From Bizionia saleffrena (lineage in GTDB: Bacteria; Bacteroidota; Bacteroidia; Flavobacteriales; Flavobacteriaceae), in contig NZ_VSKM01000016.1 in assembly GCF_008086175.1 (NCBI RefSeq), positions 1 to 64,000 on the forward strand: a stretch of DNA of 64,000 nt. The letters run 5' to 3'. This document shows, piece after piece, positions 61,961 to 64,000 of the stretch (its first letter is position 1; every line of letters starts with the position of its first letter). Both the position numbers and the translations under genes were made by a program. The notes under the pieces were generated by a model. It was not told the origin of the DNA, made no database searches, and saw only the letters and a list, made by a program, of their open reading frames with translations.

Positions 61961-61968
61961 AATTTTGT
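61961..61968 (+). promoter_or_regulatory. -7-like element TAATTTTG ahead of the HMA lipoprotein gene
   Basis: TAnnTTTG match 27 nt before the start at 61996. No clear -33 TTG was found. Confidence 0.4.
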
Positions 61969-61995
61969 AAGAGACAAATTAATCTTATACACACT

Positions 61996-62556
61996 ATGAA
62001 AAATTTAAAAAACAGTATAGTTATCGCTGTATTAGCATTACTTGCTTTTAACTGTAAGAATGAAGCGCAACCGGAAGTTAAGACAGTAGACACAGAAACG
62101 ACAGTTACCGCTGACGCCGAAAAAGCAGAATTAGATCCCAATGCCACCTACGCCAAAGCAGAATTTAAAATAGAAGGAATGACTTGCGCCATAGGCTGCG
62201 CCAAAACCATAGAGAAAAAAATCTCTAAAATGGAAGGCGTAAAATCGGTGGCTGTCGATTTTGATAGAGAATTAGCAATGGTAGAATACGACGAAGCTAA
62301 AGTTACTCCTGCGTCCTTAGAAACAACCGTAACTGGTGTGTCTGACACTTATACAGTAAAAGATATTAAATCTGTTACAGCGTTTTCGAAAGCAAAATCT
62401 TGCGATAAAGACTGTTGTAAAGATAAAACAGCGGAAGAGAAAGCAAATTGCAAAATGGATTGCTGTACAAAAGCTGCTGAAGGTTTAGAAAAAACTATGG
62501 CTTGTGCTAAAGATTGTAAAAAAGCGTGCTGCTCTAAAGAGGCAAAGAAAGCATAA
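61996..62556 (+). CDS. Heavy-metal-associated domain lipoprotein with Cys-rich tail
   Basis: 186 aa. Lipoprotein signal ending LLAFNCKN (Cys20). The HMA domain (about 52-115) has the metal motif GMTCAIGCAKTIE (CxxxC, wider than the usual CxxC) and VKSVAVDFDRELAMVEYD. The last 60 residues carry repeated Cys pairs (CDKDCCKD, CKMDCCTK, CAKDCKKACCSK), giving a metallothionein-like tail. It probably binds copper, zinc or similar metals at the cell envelope. No metal-transport genes are adjacent. Confidence 0.85.
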   Translation: MKNLKNSIVIAVLALLAFNCKNEAQPEVKTVDTETTVTADAEKAELDPNATYAKAEFKIEGMTCAIGCAKTIEKKISKMEGVKSVAVDFDRELAMVEYDEAKVTPASLETTVTGVSDTYTVKDIKSVTAFSKAKSCDKDCCKDKTAEEKANCKMDCCTKAAEGLEKTMACAKDCKKACCSKEAKKA

Positions 62557-62574
62557 TTTACAGATACAATTTAC

Positions 62575-62607
62575 TAGAAAAGGTTTCGCTATGCGAAGCC
62601 TTTTCTA
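62575..62607. terminator. Hairpin terminator between the HMA lipoprotein gene and gldD
   Basis: TAGAAAAGGTTTCGC/GCGAAGCCTTTTCTA with a TAT loop, 15 bp with one G-T pair. It lies between convergent genes; there is no long T-run. Confidence 0.7.
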
Positions 62608-62648
62608 TTCATTACCTTTTAGTGTCTGCATAAAATTGACGTATTCTT

Positions 62649-63254
62649 TTATTTCCAAGTAATACTTTCCATTAATCGCTTAATGTCTTTTTGAAGATAT
62701 TTCGCGGCCGGATAAATAGAGTCGTAATTAGGTTTTGCGTAGAAATATAAAGACCCAATTAAAAAATGATTAGTACTGTCGGTTACATAAAATTGCGCTT
62801 GCGAAGCAGCATCTCCATTTACTTCGTAGTACATACCGTAAACATTACTCCTTTTGTTTTCATAGACCTCTCCAGCAATACCATCTGCTTTTTTAGTGTG
62901 TTCTTGCGTAAAGTTCTGAGCATCTATTAAATAATTTCTGAGGTACGCTTCGTTACCTTCAATATTTTTATAGGTTAAGTAAATAGTACCTTTTAATTTC
63001 TTGTAAGTTACATTCACACCATAACTTAATGTCGCCGCTGGCAACTGTTTTACGCTTACTTTTTCTGCCAATTCATTTTTATCAAAACTAAACGGAACCT
63101 CCAAATTCTCCCTATTATAAATAGCTTCAGGATATTCTAATCTTAAAAAGGCCTTGGGCTTAGGTGTTACCGCTTCATTACAGCCTAACAGCGTAAAAAA
63201 GAAGACAACTATCACACTGCTTTTTAGGTCAATACAACTCTTTATAGTATTCAT
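62649..63254 (-). CDS. gldD: Gliding motility lipoprotein GldD
   Basis: 201 aa. Lipoprotein signal SVIVVFFFTLLGCNEAVTPK (Cys25). FLRLEYPEAIYN, YLTYKNIEGNEAYLRNYLID and SNVYGMYYEVNGDAASQAQFYVTDST are hallmark GldD segments. It is needed for gliding and type IX secretion in Flavobacteriia; its exact biochemical role is unclear. The preceding gene is gldE, 16 nt away, the standard gldE-gldD order. Confidence 0.92.
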   Translation of the reverse strand: MNTIKSCIDLKSSVIVVFFFTLLGCNEAVTPKPKAFLRLEYPEAIYNRENLEVPFSFDKNELAEKVSVKQLPAATLSYGVNVTYKKLKGTIYLTYKNIEGNEAYLRNYLIDAQNFTQEHTKKADGIAGEVYENKRSNVYGMYYEVNGDAASQAQFYVTDSTNHFLIGSLYFYAKPNYDSIYPAAKYLQKDIKRLMESITWK

Positions 63255-63270
63255 TTTAACAATCTAATTT

Positions 63271-64000
63271 TTAAACATCCTCAGTACTAGGTAAGGTTAC
63301 TTTTAAACGTTTTATTCTTTTATTATCTAAAACCTCAATACTAAACATATAGTCTTCAAACGTAATCTCGTCGGCTTGTGAAGGGAATCCTCCAGAAATC
63401 TCTAGTATAAAGCCAGCTAGGGTTTCAGCTTCTCCTTTTTTATCTTCAAAAACGCTCGAATTGTCGAGCTTTATAATTTTATAAAAATCTTTTAAAGCCG
63501 TTTTCCCTTCGAACACGTAGTTTTTATCGTCTAATTTAGAAAAAATCACATCCTCATCATCAAACTCATCACTAATATCTCCTACAATTTCTTCTATGAT
63601 ATCTTCTAAAGACACAATACCAGATGTGCCACCATATTCGTCTACCACTACAGCCAGATGGACTTTCTTCTCCTGAAATTCAGCCATTAAATTATCCAGT
63701 TTTTTATTTTCTGGCACAAAAAACGGTTCACGAATTAACGCGACCCAGTCTAATGTTTTATCGTTTATGTGCGGTAGTAAATCTTTAACGTACAGTATTC
63801 CTTTTATATTATCGACATTATCGGTGTATACCGGGATTCTAGAATAGCCGTTCTCGGTGATTTCCTTAATAATTTCACTGTATTCCTGCTCTACATTTAA
63901 CGCAAAAATATCCAAACGCGGTCGCATTACTTGCTTGGTGTCGGTGTTACCAAACGACACAATTCCTTTAAGTATTTTCTGCTCTTCTTTTGTCGTATCG
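63271..64000 (-). CDS. gldE: Gliding motility-associated protein GldE (5' part outside the window)
   Basis: The C-terminal 242 codons are present, and the frame runs on through the window edge at 64000. Visible: the end of the DUF21-CBS link (GIVSFGNTDTKQVMRPRLDI), two CBS domains (up to about SLEDIIEEIVGDISDEFDDE), and the CorC/HlyC transporter-associated domain (FEGKTALKDFYKIIKLDN, AETLAGFILEISGGFPSQAD). The N-terminal DUF21 membrane domain is missing here. It is a hemolysin-like family protein co-transcribed with gldD and linked to gliding motility. Confidence 0.9.
   Translation of the reverse strand, partial: DTTKEEQKILKGIVSFGNTDTKQVMRPRLDIFALNVEQEYSEIIKEITENGYSRIPVYTDNVDNIKGILYVKDLLPHINDKTLDWVALIREPFFVPENKKLDNLMAEFQEKKVHLAVVVDEYGGTSGIVSLEDIIEEIVGDISDEFDDEDVIFSKLDDKNYVFEGKTALKDFYKIIKLDNSSVFEDKKGEAETLAGFILEISGGFPSQADEITFEDYMFSIEVLDNKRIKRLKVTLPSTEDV

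Overview
The window is a low-GC chromosomal segment from a member of the Bacteroidota, almost certainly a (probably marine) Flavobacteriaceae species. The evidence is a type IX secretion C-terminal domain protein, gliding genes gldD and gldE side by side, the ftsX-DUF3098-uppP-truB block, DUF4271 next to hemD, TonB-dependent uptake, an UpxY-type antiterminator, TAnnTTTG -7 promoter elements and weak or absent Shine-Dalgarno sequences. No rRNA or tRNA gene was seen.

Layout. 1-4.0 kb: one end of a surface-polysaccharide locus on the minus strand (UpxY antiterminator, long leader, WecA-like phosphosugar transferase, TviB-like nucleotide-sugar dehydrogenase). 4.0-8.9 kb: a gene-poor accessory stretch. 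It holds several copies of two hairpin-rich dispersed repeat families (A and B) and a short hairpin unit (C), a small helix-turn-helix-like protein, and an unrecognised 249-aa protein behind a highly structured leader. 8.9-12 kb: iron-sulfur and redox genes (ferredoxin, ferredoxin reductase, NifU-like, Mrp/ApbC). 12.4-17 kb: alkyltransferase-like protein, LysE exporter, trmB, a glycosyltransferase and a PhoR/PhoB-type two-component pair. 17-32 kb: a T9SS cargo protein, a LuxE-like ligase, tyrS, dihydroorotase, a dolichol-P-mannose-synthase-like enzyme, hemD, pckA, a saccharopine-dehydrogenase/Lrp pair and membrane proteins. 32-41 kb: leuS, the ftsX-uppP-truB block, a TonB-like protein, tag and a decayed mazF toxin gene. 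41-46.6 kb: aat, an SSB-tailed DUF3127 protein, flavin reductase, histidine kinase, HIT protein and greA.

46.6-53.9 kb contains a vitamin-uptake neighbourhood. A TPP riboswitch precedes a TonB-dependent receptor. Next to it, in overlapping order, are a thiamine-binding-type protein, a PnuC-type transporter, a NadR-like P-loop kinase and a DUF4301 protein. The sequence suggests outer-membrane capture, inner-membrane transport and metabolic trapping of thiamine or a related vitamin. 54-64 kb: ahcY, rplU-rpmA, an active/inactive M16 peptidase pair, a DMT transporter, a Cys-rich heavy-metal-associated lipoprotein, gldD, and gldE cut by the window edge.

Best candidates for something undescribed: the structured leader plus its 249-aa gene (6.80-7.69 kb), the hairpin-chain repeats whose copies show a paired base change in one stem, and a terminator-like hairpin in the greA leader. 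All structure calls were made by eye; no folding or database search was run.
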